This document shows, piece by piece, positions 7,514 through 16,526 of a stretch of DNA of 34,774 nt. The stretch is taken from contig CAZAFW010000018.1 in assembly GCA_964484935.1 (NCBI GenBank), positions 1 through 34,774 of the forward strand, in the 5' to 3' direction. The DNA is from BM714 sp964484935. Lineage in GTDB: Bacteria > Bacillota > Clostridia > Peptostreptococcales > BM714. The position numbers and the translations under genes were made by a program. The notes beneath the pieces were generated by a model. It searched no databases and was not told where the DNA came from. It was given only the letters and a program-made list of their open reading frames with translations. How positions within the stretch are numbered: position 1 is the first letter of the stretch; every line of letters begins with the position of its first letter.

Positions 7514-7558
7514 GACTGATTTGTTTTCATTAAGTGCAAATTTCGAATTTCCTCGCTG

Positions 7559-7882
7559 TTAACGACCGAACAGGCGCATTACGAATATAGCCAAAACAAA
7601 TACAGGTATTGCAAAGAACAGAAATTGCATAGTGAATCCAAGAATGGAAATCAGAATCGGCAGAACAACAAATATGAATATGGCGATTTTTGCAATTGTC
7701 CAAAGATATGAAAAAATTACATTTTCTTTAGGTTTTCCCGCAGTCCGCTGCTTTCGTCTTTGCCTTTTTTGGTCAATCTTAATCTCTTCTATTTTTTCCT
7801 CTACGTCGGGATCGATTTCAACAGTTTCAAATTCAACATCCTGAAAATCTTTCTTGTAGCCGTTTTCGTCAAAAATATCCAC
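7559..7882 (-). CDS. Small membrane protein of unknown function
   Basis: I do not recognise a family. The protein has about 107 residues: an acidic N-terminal third, a strongly basic stretch (KRQRRKQR), then two hydrophobic segments at roughly 57-78 and 83-104 that should cross the membrane as a hairpin, ending in RLFGR. The basic patch before the first segment would keep the N-terminus inside. Start choice: AGGTGG lies 5 bases before the GTG at 7880-7882. A GTG at 7889-7891 is in the same frame but overlaps that site. It diverges from pcrA, with about 110 bases between them. Confidence 0.6.
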   Translation of the reverse strand: MDIFDENGYKKDFQDVEFETVEIDPDVEEKIEEIKIDQKRQRRKQRTAGKPKENVIFSYLWTIAKIAIFIFVVLPILISILGFTMQFLFFAIPVFVLAIFVMRLFGR

Positions 7883-7955
7883 ACAAACCACCTCGCAAAA
7901 AGACTTTTAATCATTATACCAAAAAATCCTTGCTTTTGTTTGAACAAGAATGGGA

Positions 7956-7961
7956 TATAAT
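7956..7961 (+). promoter_or_regulatory. Probable -10 element of the pcrA-ligA-gatCAB operon
   Basis: TATAAT lies 34 bases before the ATG of pcrA. The upstream sequence offers only weak -35 candidates (CTTTTG at 17 bp, TTGCTT at 20 bp). Confidence 0.45.
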
Positions 7962-7995
7962 ATAAAATCAATTTATAAGAATCGAAGGGAGCAAC

Positions 7996-10179
7996 ATGAT
8001 GGATTTGACAAATTTGAACAAAATGCAGCTTGAGGCGGTAAAACATACGGAAGGTCCCCTGCTGGTAGTCGCGGGAGCCGGAAGCGGAAAAACGAGAGTT
8101 CTCACCTACAGAATAGCCTATCTTATAGATGAACTTGGCATACACCCCTCATCAATACTTGCAATTACTTTTACCAACAAGGCCGCAAACGAGATGAAAA
8201 ACCGTGTAATGGAACTTGTAGGGGACGCATCGCGCAACATGTGGGTCAGCACATTCCATTCGGCCTGTGTGCGCATACTCAGAAGCAACATAGACAAGCT
8301 CGGATATACAAGGGACTTTGTCATATATGATTCGGCGGACCAGAAAACCGTTGTAAAAGACATAATGAAAACATTGGGAATGACCGATGAATACGAGCCC
8401 AGGTACATGATAAACCAAATCAGCCGCGCCAAGGACCGCCTGCTGACTCCCGACAAATACAGGGAGAAAAATCAAAACAGCATAGACCAAAGGAAGGTAT
8501 GGGAGGTCTACGACAAGTACCAGAGGCGCCTTAAGGCAAACAATGCTCTGGATTTTGACGATCTTATAAATAAGACGATAGAATTGTTTTCAAAGGAGCC
8601 CGGAATACTCGAAAAATATCAGGACAGGTTCCAATATATTTTGGTGGACGAGTACCAGGATACAAACAAGGCGCAATATAGGCTCATAAACCAATTGGCA
8701 AAAAAGAACAAAAACATTTGCGTCGTAGGTGACGCGGATCAGTCCATATACAAATTCAGGGGCGCAGACATAAGGAACATACTCGATTTCGAAAAGGACT
8801 ACCCGGGAGCGAGGACAATAAAGCTCGAGCAGAACTACCGGTCAACTAAGAGGATACTAAAGGCTGCAAATGAAATAATAAAGGGGAACCTGAGCAGAAA
8901 GAAAAAGAAACTATGGACGGACAACGAGGAAGGGGAGCGGATACGCTACCACAAGGCCTTCAATGAATACAAGGAAGCGGAATATATAGTCAAGACGATA
9001 GAGGACCTCAAGTACCGGGAGCAGTTGGACAACCGGGATTTTGCCGTGCTCTACAGGATGAATTCCCAATCGAGGGTCATAGAGGAAATGCTTATGAGGA
9101 ACACCATCCCCTACAAGGTTGTGGGAGGAAGAAAGTTTTACGACCGCATGGAGATAAAGGACCTTATGGCATATATGAAACTGGCACATAACCAGAAGGA
9201 CGATGTAAGCCTTTTAAGGATAATAAATGTTCCCAAGAGGGGCATCGGAGGACGCACAGTCGAAAAAATAAGGGAAGCAGCGGCGGAGGCCGATACAGAT
9301 ACGTTCAACATACTCTTGAACATAGAATCCGTAGGTTTGTCTGCAAAAGCCGAGAGAAGTCTAAAGTCTTTCACTGATTTCATAAAAGTCCTTGTTGAAA
9401 AGAAAAACGACTGCCCGGTATCTGAAATGCTTGCATCGGTTATCGAAGGTACAGGATATGTCGAGGAGCTTGTTTTGAAGGACACAGTGGAGGCGGCTAC
9501 CCGCATAGAGAACATAGAGGAACTTGCCTCGTCCATAGAAGAGTTTGAAAGGAAAACGCCCGATGCCACCCTCGAAACATATTTGCAGGGAATATCGCTG
9601 ATGAGCGACCTCGACAACTACGAGGAGACGGAAGACCAAGTTGTTCTAATGACGCTCCACAGCGCCAAGGGGCTCGAATTCCCTTGCGTATTCATGGTCG
9701 GCATGGAAGACGGAATCTTCCCCGGCTTCAGGTCTTTGGGAGACGACAAGGAGCTTGAGGAGGAGCGAAGACTTTGCTATGTCGGAATAACAAGGGCTCA
9801 AAAGCACCTTTACATGACTCATGCGTCGAAAAGAATGCAGCACGGGCGGACGAAAAGCAATCCCATGTCCCGCTTTCTCGTTGAAATACCCAAGGACCTA
9901 ATAAAGGGTCGCATAGACGATGAAATAACAAACAAGAGGCAATCGGGATCCTTCGACAGCAGGGTGAGTTTCGGGAGAGAAATCCAATCCACATCCAAGG
10001 TTGGCGAAACGATTTGCCATGGGCTGAGCCCCGGTGTAAAGGTTAGGCACAAGATCTTCGGAGATGGAATGGTGATAAGCTTAAAAGGCTCAGGCGAAAA
10101 AACCGAGCTTACAATAGCCTTCGACCAGAAGGGCCTTAAAAAACTCATGCTTGGCTTTGCGCCGCTTGAAATTATTTGA
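7996..10179 (+). CDS. pcrA: ATP-dependent 3'-5' DNA helicase PcrA
   Basis: The 727-residue protein has the full superfamily 1A motif set in order: Walker A GAGSGKT (27-33), motif II DEYQD (about 218-222), motif III GDADQSIYKFRGA, motif IV QNYRS, motif V TLHSAKGLEF and motif VI VGITRAQ. The C-terminal 50 residues (VRHKIFGDGMV to the end) form the Tudor-like domain by which PcrA contacts RNA polymerase. It unwinds DNA in repair and rolling-circle plasmid replication and clears stalled polymerases and RecA filaments. The length matches Firmicute PcrA (about 720-740). GGGAG precedes the ATG by 5 bases; a second ATG follows directly. It is the first gene of the conserved pcrA-ligA-gat block, with 14 bases to ligA. 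Confidence 0.97.
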   Translation: MMDLTNLNKMQLEAVKHTEGPLLVVAGAGSGKTRVLTYRIAYLIDELGIHPSSILAITFTNKAANEMKNRVMELVGDASRNMWVSTFHSACVRILRSNIDKLGYTRDFVIYDSADQKTVVKDIMKTLGMTDEYEPRYMINQISRAKDRLLTPDKYREKNQNSIDQRKVWEVYDKYQRRLKANNALDFDDLINKTIELFSKEPGILEKYQDRFQYILVDEYQDTNKAQYRLINQLAKKNKNICVVGDADQSIYKFRGADIRNILDFEKDYPGARTIKLEQNYRSTKRILKAANEIIKGNLSRKKKKLWTDNEEGERIRYHKAFNEYKEAEYIVKTIEDLKYREQLDNRDFAVLYRMNSQSRVIEEMLMRNTIPYKVVGGRKFYDRMEIKDLMAYMKLAHNQKDDVSLLRIINVPKRGIGGRTVEKIREAAAEADTDTFNILLNIESVGLSAKAERSLKSFTDFIKVLVEKKNDCPVSEMLASVIEGTGYVEELVLKDTVEAATRIENIEELASSIEEFERKTPDATLETYLQGISLMSDLDNYEETEDQVVLMTLHSAKGLEFPCVFMVGMEDGIFPGFRSLGDDKELEEERRLCYVGITRAQKHLYMTHASKRMQHGRTKSNPMSRFLVEIPKDLIKGRIDDEITNKRQSGSFDSRVSFGREIQSTSKVGETICHGLSPGVKVRHKIFGDGMVISLKGSGEKTELTIAFDQKGLKKLMLGFAPLEII

Positions 10180-10193
10180 TGGGAGGGACCGGC

Positions 10194-12191
10194 ATGGATA
10201 AAAATCCTCAAGCAAAGAGAATAAAAGAACTTGTCGATTCCATAAGGCGTCATGAACAACTTTATTACGCCCAGGATGCCCCCGAAATAACAGACCGCGA
10301 GTATGATTTGCTTATGCAAGAACTCATAAGGCTCGAGGAAAGGCATCCCGAGCTGGCGTTTCCGGACTCTCCCACCAAGCGGGTCGGGGGGGAGCCGATA
10401 GACTCATTCGGGCAGGTAAACCACGGAATGCCCCTGCTCAGCCTGGACAACGCTTTTGGTCCCGAAGACCTGAGGGCTTTCGATGCGAGGACAAGGAAAG
10501 AATTGGGCAATCCTAAAAACATGAGATACGCGGTCGAATTCAAGATAGACGGACTCACCGTGGCGCTGAAATACGAAAAAGGGCGGTTCATGCAGGGAGC
10601 GACAAGAGGGAACGGGCTCGTAGGGGAAGACATTACGGAAAACCTTAAAACGGTAAGAAGCCTGCCGCTCTTGCTGAAAAGCCCCGTAGACCTTCAGGTA
10701 AGGGGAGAGGCCTACATGGCCAAGCAGGCTTTTGCAAGGCTCAACAACCGGCAAGAGGAAAACGGACTTCCGCCCTTTGCCAATCCGAGGAATGCCGCTG
10801 CCGGGTCGCTCAGGCAGCTCGATTCTAAGGTGGCGGCCAAAAGAAGGCTGGATCTTTTCGTATTTTCGGCACTTGAAATCGATTCTGAAAACCTCAAAAG
10901 CCATACTCAAACGCTTGACTATTTGAGAGGCATGGGATTTGTTGTTTCACAATACAATACATTTGAAAGCATAGAGTCGGTCATTGACTTTACAAAAGAG
11001 TGGACTGAAAAGAGGCACGGGCTCGAATACGACATAGACGGGCTTGTCATAAAGGTTGACGATCTACAAATGCAAAAAAGGCTTGGAGAAAAATCCAAAA
11101 GCCCTAGATGGGCCATAGCCTACAAGTTTCCGGCAGAGGAAAAGGAAACCGAGATAGTGGACATAATAGTACAGGTGGGGCGCACAGGCGCCATAACGCC
11201 TGCCGCCGTGCTCAGGCCCGTTCGTGTTGCCGGTTCGGTTGTGAGCCGTGCGACACTTCACAATGAGGATTTCATAAAAGAAAAAGACATACGAATAAAT
11301 GATAGTGTAGTAATACACAAGGCGGGAGACATAATACCCGAAGTAGTGAGGGTTCTTAGCGGCAAGAGGACCGGAGGGGAAAAGCCTTTCGCATTTCCTT
11401 CGCTATGTCCTTCCTGCGGAGAGAAGACCGTTCGTTTCGAGGGCGAAGCGGCTCTCAGATGCGTAAACGCAGGATGCCCTGCCCAGCTCCGCAGGGGAAT
11501 AATCCATTTCGTGTCCAAAGGGGCTATGGACATAGACGGACTTGGCGAATCGATAGTAACCCAGCTTATGAAAAACGGGCTCATAGGCGATCCGTCAGAT
11601 TTGTACAAGCTGGACAAAGAGGAACTTTTGAAAATGGAGCGGATGGGAAGCAAATCCGCCGACAATCTTTTGAAAGCCATAGAGGAATCAAAAGGCAGGG
11701 GAATGTCCAGGCTGCTTTTCGCACTCGGCATAAGGCATATAGGAAGCCGGGCGGCCAAGGTTTTGGCGGACCGCTACAGGAGCGTAGATGCATTGATGGG
11801 CGCTAGGCCGGAGGAATTGACCAATGTGCCCGAGATAGGGCCAAAGATGGCGGAGAGCCTGCATGCTTTCTTCAATGACCAAAGCAACCTTGCAATATTG
11901 GAAAAGCTTAAGGAAGCGGGGCTTAAACTCACAGAGGCAGATACTGTGGAAGCTGCAGGCAAAAGCCTTGAGGGGAAAACCTTTGTATTGACCGGCACGC
12001 TCTACGGCTATAAAAGATCCGAAGCCAAGAAGCTCATAGAGGAAAGAGGGGGAAGGGTTTCAACAAGCGTCAGCAAAAATACCGATTACGTTCTTTCCGG
12101 GGAAGCTCCGGGATCAAAATATGACAAGGCATTGAAACTGGGAGTCGAAATAATCGGTGAAAAGGCTTTTGGTGCAATGATCGAGGAATAG
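10194..12191 (+). CDS. ligA: NAD+-dependent DNA ligase LigA
   Basis: The 665-residue protein has every LigA domain. An N-terminal Ia domain (ELYYAQDAPEITDREYD type) binds NAD+, and the adenylation domain has K117 in FKIDG as the AMP-accepting lysine. An OB fold is followed by a four-cysteine zinc finger (CPSCG, then CVNAGC), helix-hairpin-helix repeats and a BRCT domain from about residue 590. It seals nicks between Okazaki fragments and in repair. The start at 10194 follows GGGAGGGA (10181-10188); the in-frame ATG at 10179 would overlap pcrA and place that site inside the gene. The 665-residue length is normal. It is co-transcribed with pcrA and gatC. Confidence 0.97.
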   Translation: MDKNPQAKRIKELVDSIRRHEQLYYAQDAPEITDREYDLLMQELIRLEERHPELAFPDSPTKRVGGEPIDSFGQVNHGMPLLSLDNAFGPEDLRAFDARTRKELGNPKNMRYAVEFKIDGLTVALKYEKGRFMQGATRGNGLVGEDITENLKTVRSLPLLLKSPVDLQVRGEAYMAKQAFARLNNRQEENGLPPFANPRNAAAGSLRQLDSKVAAKRRLDLFVFSALEIDSENLKSHTQTLDYLRGMGFVVSQYNTFESIESVIDFTKEWTEKRHGLEYDIDGLVIKVDDLQMQKRLGEKSKSPRWAIAYKFPAEEKETEIVDIIVQVGRTGAITPAAVLRPVRVAGSVVSRATLHNEDFIKEKDIRINDSVVIHKAGDIIPEVVRVLSGKRTGGEKPFAFPSLCPSCGEKTVRFEGEAALRCVNAGCPAQLRRGIIHFVSKGAMDIDGLGESIVTQLMKNGLIGDPSDLYKLDKEELLKMERMGSKSADNLLKAIEESKGRGMSRLLFALGIRHIGSRAAKVLADRYRSVDALMGARPEELTNVPEIGPKMAESLHAFFNDQSNLAILEKLKEAGLKLTEADTVEAAGKSLEGKTFVLTGTLYGYKRSEAKKLIEERGGRVSTSVSKNTDYVLSGEAPGSKYDKALKLGVEIIGEKAFGAMIEE

Positions 12192-12204
12192 GAGGATTAA
12201 GAAA

Positions 12205-12492
12205 ATGGCAATAAGTGTTAAGGATGTGGAGCACGTTGCAAAGCTTGCCCACCTTGAGTTTGAAGAAAAAGAAAAGATTGGATTCACAGAAAAACTTGGG
12301 GCAGTGATAGGTTATATAGACAAGCTCAATGAAGTGGATGTTGAAGGTGTCGAGCCCACCAATCACGCGCTGGAAATCAAGAATGTCTTTCGGGAGGATG
12401 TATCGGAACCCTCTATGGACAGGGACAAAATTCTTCAAAATGCGCCTGCTAAAAGAAGCGGCTGTTTCGAAGTGCCAAGAATGGTAGATTAG
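12205..12492 (+). CDS. gatC: Asp/Glu-tRNA amidotransferase subunit C
   Basis: At 95 residues this is a standard GatC: it begins ISVKDVEHVAKLAHLEF, has the IGYIDKLNEVDVEGVEPTNHA segment, and ends with a tail that wraps GatA and GatB. GatC is the structural clamp of the GatCAB complex, which turns Glu-tRNA(Gln) into Gln-tRNA(Gln) and, where needed, Asp-tRNA(Asn) into Asn-tRNA(Asn). AGGAGG lies 7 bases before the ATG. It lies 13 bases after ligA and 9 bases before gatA, inside one operon. Confidence 0.96.
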   Translation: MAISVKDVEHVAKLAHLEFEEKEKIGFTEKLGAVIGYIDKLNEVDVEGVEPTNHALEIKNVFREDVSEPSMDRDKILQNAPAKRSGCFEVPRMVD

Positions 12493-12501
12493 GAGGCGGA
12501 A

Positions 12502-13983
12502 ATGAAAATACATGATTTGACAGCCCATGAAGCGGGCGACAGACTGAGGGAAAGAGAGCTTTCATCCGTTGAATTGACGGAAGAGAGCTATAAAAGGATA
12601 GAAGCCGTCGAGGGCAGGGTTGAAGCCTTCATCACACTGACAAAGGAACAGGCCATGCTTCAGGCGTCGGCTTTCGACCAGGCAATGAAGAGGGGAGAGA
12701 ATCTTCCGGATCTTGCAGGCATACCCATGGCTCTCAAGGACAACATGTGCACAGACGGTATACTGACTACCTGCGGGTCGAGGATGCTTGGGAATTTTGT
12801 TCCCCCATACGACGCAACGGTAACCCGCATGCTTAAGGAATCAGGCGCGGTTATTGTAGGAAAAACGAACATGGACGAGTTCGCTATGGGTTCGTCTACA
12901 GAGAATTCGGCATTTAAAATCACAAAAAACCCTTGGGACACAGAAAGAGTTCCGGGAGGTTCGAGTGGAGGATCGGCTGCCGCCGTTGCGGCGGGAGAGG
13001 CATTCTATTCACTCGGGTCCGATACAGGGGGGTCAATAAGGCAGCCTGCGGCATTCACGGGGCTGGTTGGAATGAAGCCCACCTACGGGCGCGTTTCCAG
13101 ATACGGGCTGGTGGCTTTTGCATCTTCCCTCGACCAGATAGGGCCATTCGGAAAGGACGTAGAGGACTGCGCAATGGTAATGGGAGCGATAAGCGGCCAC
13201 GACAGCAAGGATTCAACATCCGTGAATCGCCCTGCCGAGGATTTCACAAAGGGGATGAAGGACGGAGTAAAGGGTATGAGGATTGGCATTCCCAAGGAAT
13301 TCTTCGGAGAGGGAATATCCGAAGAGGTAAAGGCCATGGTGCTTGAAGGCGCCAAGCTTTACGAATCGATGGGAGCGGTATGCGAGGAGATTTCACTTCC
13401 CTCGGCAAAGCACGCGCTTTCGGTCTATTACATTCTTGCAACAAGCGAATGCTCATCAAACCTGGCGCGTTTCGACGGAGCGAGGTTCGGATATAGAGCT
13501 CCAAATTACCAAGGTTTCAAGGACATGTTCATAAAGACTAGAAGCGCCGGATTCGGAGAGGAAGTAAAGCGCAGAATCATGCTTGGAACATACTCTCTCA
13601 GTTCGGGCTATTACGATGCATACTATAACAAGGGTTTAAAAGTCAGAACTCTCATAAAAAGGGAATTCGAGAAGGCTTTTGAAAAATATGATTTCATACT
13701 AACGCCCACAGCGCCTTCAGTGGCATTTCAGATAGGCGAAAAATCGGACGATCCTTTGGAAATGTACATGAGCGACATATGCACTGTTCCGGTCAACATA
13801 GCCGGAGTTCCGGCGCTTTCCATACCTTGCGGATTCAAGGACGGCCTTCCGGTTGGAATGCAGCTGATAGGGAAATTTTTCGACGAAGCCACGCTTCTTA
13901 GGGCCGCATACAGCTTCGAGCAGGCGTCAGGAGTCCACAGGCAGAGAGCGCAGCTTGCAGGGGGTGGCGAAAATGAAATATAG
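12502..13983 (+). CDS. gatA: Asp/Glu-tRNA amidotransferase subunit A (amidase subunit)
   Basis: The 493-residue protein belongs to the amidase-signature family, with the catalytic triad K79 (ALKDNM), S154 (GGSSGGSA) and S178 (GSDTGGSIRQPAA), the same numbering as in the Staphylococcus aureus enzyme. It hydrolyses glutamine and sends the ammonia through a channel to GatB. AGGAGG lies 6 bases before the ATG. The 3' end overlaps gatB by 11 bases, which suggests translational coupling of the two catalytic subunits. Confidence 0.97.
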   Translation: MKIHDLTAHEAGDRLRERELSSVELTEESYKRIEAVEGRVEAFITLTKEQAMLQASAFDQAMKRGENLPDLAGIPMALKDNMCTDGILTTCGSRMLGNFVPPYDATVTRMLKESGAVIVGKTNMDEFAMGSSTENSAFKITKNPWDTERVPGGSSGGSAAAVAAGEAFYSLGSDTGGSIRQPAAFTGLVGMKPTYGRVSRYGLVAFASSLDQIGPFGKDVEDCAMVMGAISGHDSKDSTSVNRPAEDFTKGMKDGVKGMRIGIPKEFFGEGISEEVKAMVLEGAKLYESMGAVCEEISLPSAKHALSVYYILATSECSSNLARFDGARFGYRAPNYQGFKDMFIKTRSAGFGEEVKRRIMLGTYSLSSGYYDAYYNKGLKVRTLIKREFEKAFEKYDFILTPTAPSVAFQIGEKSDDPLEMYMSDICTVPVNIAGVPALSIPCGFKDGLPVGMQLIGKFFDEATLLRAAYSFEQASGVHRQRAQLAGGGENEI

Positions 13984-15397
13984 GACATTAGTGGGTCTTG
14001 AGATACATGCCGAGCTTTTGACAGAATCGAAAATGTTTTGCACATGCAGCGCGGCTTTCGGGGGAGACGTAAACACCCATTGTTGCCCCATATGCATAGG
14101 ACTTCCGGGAACCCTTCCGGTCATAAACAAGAGGGCCATTGAATTCGCAATAATGGCAGGCCTCTCGGCAAACTGCAAGATAGCGGGAAAAAGCAAAATG
14201 GACCGGAAAAATTATTTTTACCCCGACCTGCCCAAGGCATTCCAGATTTCTCAATACGACATGCCTCTTTGCACTGACGGATACCTTGAGATAGAAACAG
14301 AATCGGGCACCAAGAAAATAGGGATAGAGAGGATACACATGGAGGAGGACACAGGCAAGTCCCTCCATACCGAGGACGGTTCTTCCCTCCTCAACTACAA
14401 CAGGTGCGGGGTGCCGCTGATAGAAATCGTATCAAGGCCCGACATGGCCGGCGCGGACGAGGCTACAGCCTTCCTTGACAAGCTCAAGGGCATATTGGAG
14501 TACATCGAGGTTTCAGACGTCAAGATGGAGCAGGGCTCTCTCAGGTGCGACGTAAACGTAAATGTAGTTACCGACGACGGAAGGAAAACAGAGATAGCGG
14601 AGCTTAAGAACCTCAATTCATTCAAGGCGGCGGCAAAAGCCATAGAGTACGAGACAAAACGCCACATAAAGGCTCTCGAGGCAGGGGAGAACACTCTCAA
14701 GGAAACCCGCAGATGGGACGATGCCAAAAGCGTCACAGTATCCATGAGGAGCAAGGAATACGCACACGACTACAGGTATTTCCCCGAACCGGACCTGGTC
14801 GAAATGGAAATAAGTGGTGAGTGGATAGAAAGAATAAGGAAAGAGCTTCCAGAGCTTCCGCAGGCCAAGAAGGACAGATTCATGAAGACATACGAAATAC
14901 CCGAATATGACGCGGGAGTAATTGTATCCTCAAAGTCCCTGGCGGCATTTTACGAGGAAGCCGTAAAACTTTCAGGAGATGCAAAGCTGGCCAGCAATTT
15001 TATGATGACCGAAATCTTAAGAAGGCTCAAGGACATGGATTCCGACATAAGCAACATGCCTTTTGGCGCATCAGATTTCGCAGACCTGCTCAAGTTTGTG
15101 ATAAGCGGAACCGTAAGCAACAACATGGCCAAGAAGGTATTCAGGGAAATGGCCGAAACAGGCAAGAAGGCCGAAAAAATAATCGAAGAAAAAGGGATGA
15201 AACAGATAACGGACGAGTCGGCTATAGAGGAAATAGTGGACAGGGTCATTTCCGAGAATCCGCAATCCGTAGAGGATTACAGAAACGGAAAGGACCGGGC
15301 CGTTGGCTTCCTTGTGGGGCAGGCGATGAAGGCATCCAAGGGAAAAGCCGCGCCGCAGACAGTAAACAGGATGGTAAGGGAAAAACTCGACAAATAG
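13973..15397 (+). CDS. gatB: Asp/Glu-tRNA amidotransferase subunit B (kinase/transamidase subunit)
   Basis: The 474-residue protein opens with the GatB signature GLEIHAEL, has the zinc-site cysteines (MFCTCS and CCPIC), the YFYPDLPKAFQISQYD motif and HMEEDTGK, and ends with the YqeY-like tail domain that reads the tRNA. It phosphorylates the misacylated Glu or Asp on the tRNA and then amidates it with ammonia from GatA. The ATG at 13973 follows GGGGGTGG and overlaps gatA by 11 bases; a TTG at 13955 is in frame but has no good site. The presence of GatCAB implies no separate glutaminyl-tRNA synthetase is needed. It is the last gene of the pcrA operon. Confidence 0.97.
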   Translation: MKYRTLVGLEIHAELLTESKMFCTCSAAFGGDVNTHCCPICIGLPGTLPVINKRAIEFAIMAGLSANCKIAGKSKMDRKNYFYPDLPKAFQISQYDMPLCTDGYLEIETESGTKKIGIERIHMEEDTGKSLHTEDGSSLLNYNRCGVPLIEIVSRPDMAGADEATAFLDKLKGILEYIEVSDVKMEQGSLRCDVNVNVVTDDGRKTEIAELKNLNSFKAAAKAIEYETKRHIKALEAGENTLKETRRWDDAKSVTVSMRSKEYAHDYRYFPEPDLVEMEISGEWIERIRKELPELPQAKKDRFMKTYEIPEYDAGVIVSSKSLAAFYEEAVKLSGDAKLASNFMMTEILRRLKDMDSDISNMPFGASDFADLLKFVISGTVSNNMAKKVFREMAETGKKAEKIIEEKGMKQITDESAIEEIVDRVISENPQSVEDYRNGKDRAVGFLVGQAMKASKGKAAPQTVNRMVREKLDK

Positions 15398-15413
15398 AAT
15401 AATGTCAGACAGA

Positions 15414-15448
15414 TGCTCCGGACCCGTGATCAAATGGATTCCGGAGCA
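15414..15448 (+). terminator. Possible weak hairpin after gatB
   Basis: TGCTCCGG (15414-15421) pairs with CCGGAGCA (15441-15448) around a 19-base loop. No T-run follows, so it may be an inefficient terminator or a processing hairpin at the 3' end of the gat message. Confidence 0.35.
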
Positions 15449-15512
15449 ATTTACTTGAATCGAAAAACGTGTAGAACAATAGAAAATAGGTGGCAAGCAA
15501 GCATATGGCAAG

Positions 15513-15541
15513 TTGAATATAAAATGGCATTAATGTATTAT
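15513..15541 (+). promoter_or_regulatory. Strong sigma-A-type promoter of the opp operon
   Basis: TTGAAT (15513-15518) and TATTAT (15536-15541) are separated by exactly 17 bp. Transcription should begin at about 15548, which places the first candidate ATG codons (15524, 15533) upstream of the message and the ATG at 15548 at its very 5' end. Confidence 0.7.
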
Positions 15542-15547
15542 GAAGAC

Positions 15548-16516
15548 ATGGACAATCAAGCGCAAGCATTTGCTAAAAGAGGGGTTGAGATCGATTTGGG
15601 ACGATACATTGCAGGAAGATTTGCGTCAATGGTCATTGCGGTATTTCTGATAATAACAATAACATTTTTTCTTTTGCACGCTCTTCCGAGCGGTCCTTTT
15701 TCTTCCGAGCGGCCGGTTCCGAAATCGGTGATTGAGGCACTGAACGAAAAATACAAACTCAACGATCCCCTGTGGAAGCAGTACGCAGACTACATGAAGG
15801 GCGTAGTGTCGTTAGACCTGGGCCCGAGCTACAGAAAAAGCGGAGTCAGAGTCAACGACATGATCAGTGAGGGCTTCCCTGTATCGGCAAAAATCGGAGG
15901 GGCATCCATAATTGTAGTCATGCTGCTTGGGATTCCAATGGGAGTCATGTCTGCGGTTAAGAAGGACATGTGGCAGGACAGGGCAATAATGTTTGTTTCC
16001 GCGATAGGAATAACCGTGCCCAGCTTCATAGCGGCAAGTGCATTCATATATGTATTCAGTTCAAGGTTGGGGTGGTTTCCGTCATACGGGCTGTATTCCT
16101 GGAAGCACATGGTGGGCCCTGTAGCGGCACTTTCCGGTTTTTCAATCGCCTTTGTGGCAAGGCTCACCAGGTCGTCGATGATCGATGTCCTTCAGCAGGA
16201 CTACATAAGAACAGCCAAAGCCAAGGGGCTTTCCAATATATCGGTAATATACAAGCACGCACTTAAAAATGCATTGGCCCCTGTGGTTTCCTACCTTGCG
16301 CCAATGGCGGCAACCATACTCACGGGGTCCTTTGTGGTTGAAAGGATTTTTGCCATATCGGGAATGGGAAAATATTTTGTTGAGAGCGTCACAAACAGGG
16401 ACTATACGGTGATAATGGGCGCGACCGTCTTCTATGCGGTTTTGCTTGTTTCTTTTGCTCTGCTCGCCGACATAATACATGCATTCTTGGACCCCAGGAT
16501 CAAACTGGGCGAATAG
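15548..16516 (+). CDS. oppB: Peptide ABC transporter permease, OppB type
   Basis: This is an inner permease of a peptide importer, about 322 residues long. The typical OppB start GRYIAGRF followed by a hydrophobic helix and FFLLHALPSGPF is visible, as are the BPD_transp_1 helices and the EAA-type coupling loop (YIRTAKAKGLSNISVIYKHALKNAL) that docks on the ATPases. It pairs with OppC to form the channel. The start is uncertain. In-frame ATGs at 15524, 15533 and 15548 have no ribosome binding site, and the first two lie within the promoter. The TTG at 15596 follows AGAGGGG (15578-15584) by 11 bases and gives the family-typical N-terminus. I use 15548 as a compromise. The gene begins a B-C-D-F-A operon with 10 bases to oppC. 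Confidence 0.9.
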   Translation: MDNQAQAFAKRGVEIDLGRYIAGRFASMVIAVFLIITITFFLLHALPSGPFSSERPVPKSVIEALNEKYKLNDPLWKQYADYMKGVVSLDLGPSYRKSGVRVNDMISEGFPVSAKIGGASIIVVMLLGIPMGVMSAVKKDMWQDRAIMFVSAIGITVPSFIAASAFIYVFSSRLGWFPSYGLYSWKHMVGPVAALSGFSIAFVARLTRSSMIDVLQQDYIRTAKAKGLSNISVIYKHALKNALAPVVSYLAPMAATILTGSFVVERIFAISGMGKYFVESVTNRDYTVIMGATVFYAVLLVSFALLADIIHAFLDPRIKLGE

Positions 16517-16526
16517 GGGGATTGCA

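Noticed and set aside
12205..15397. T-box or other tRNA-sensing leader before the gat genes
   Set aside because: The gat genes follow ligA within a few bases, so there is no leader, and no T-box core (TGGNACCGCG) is seen before pcrA.
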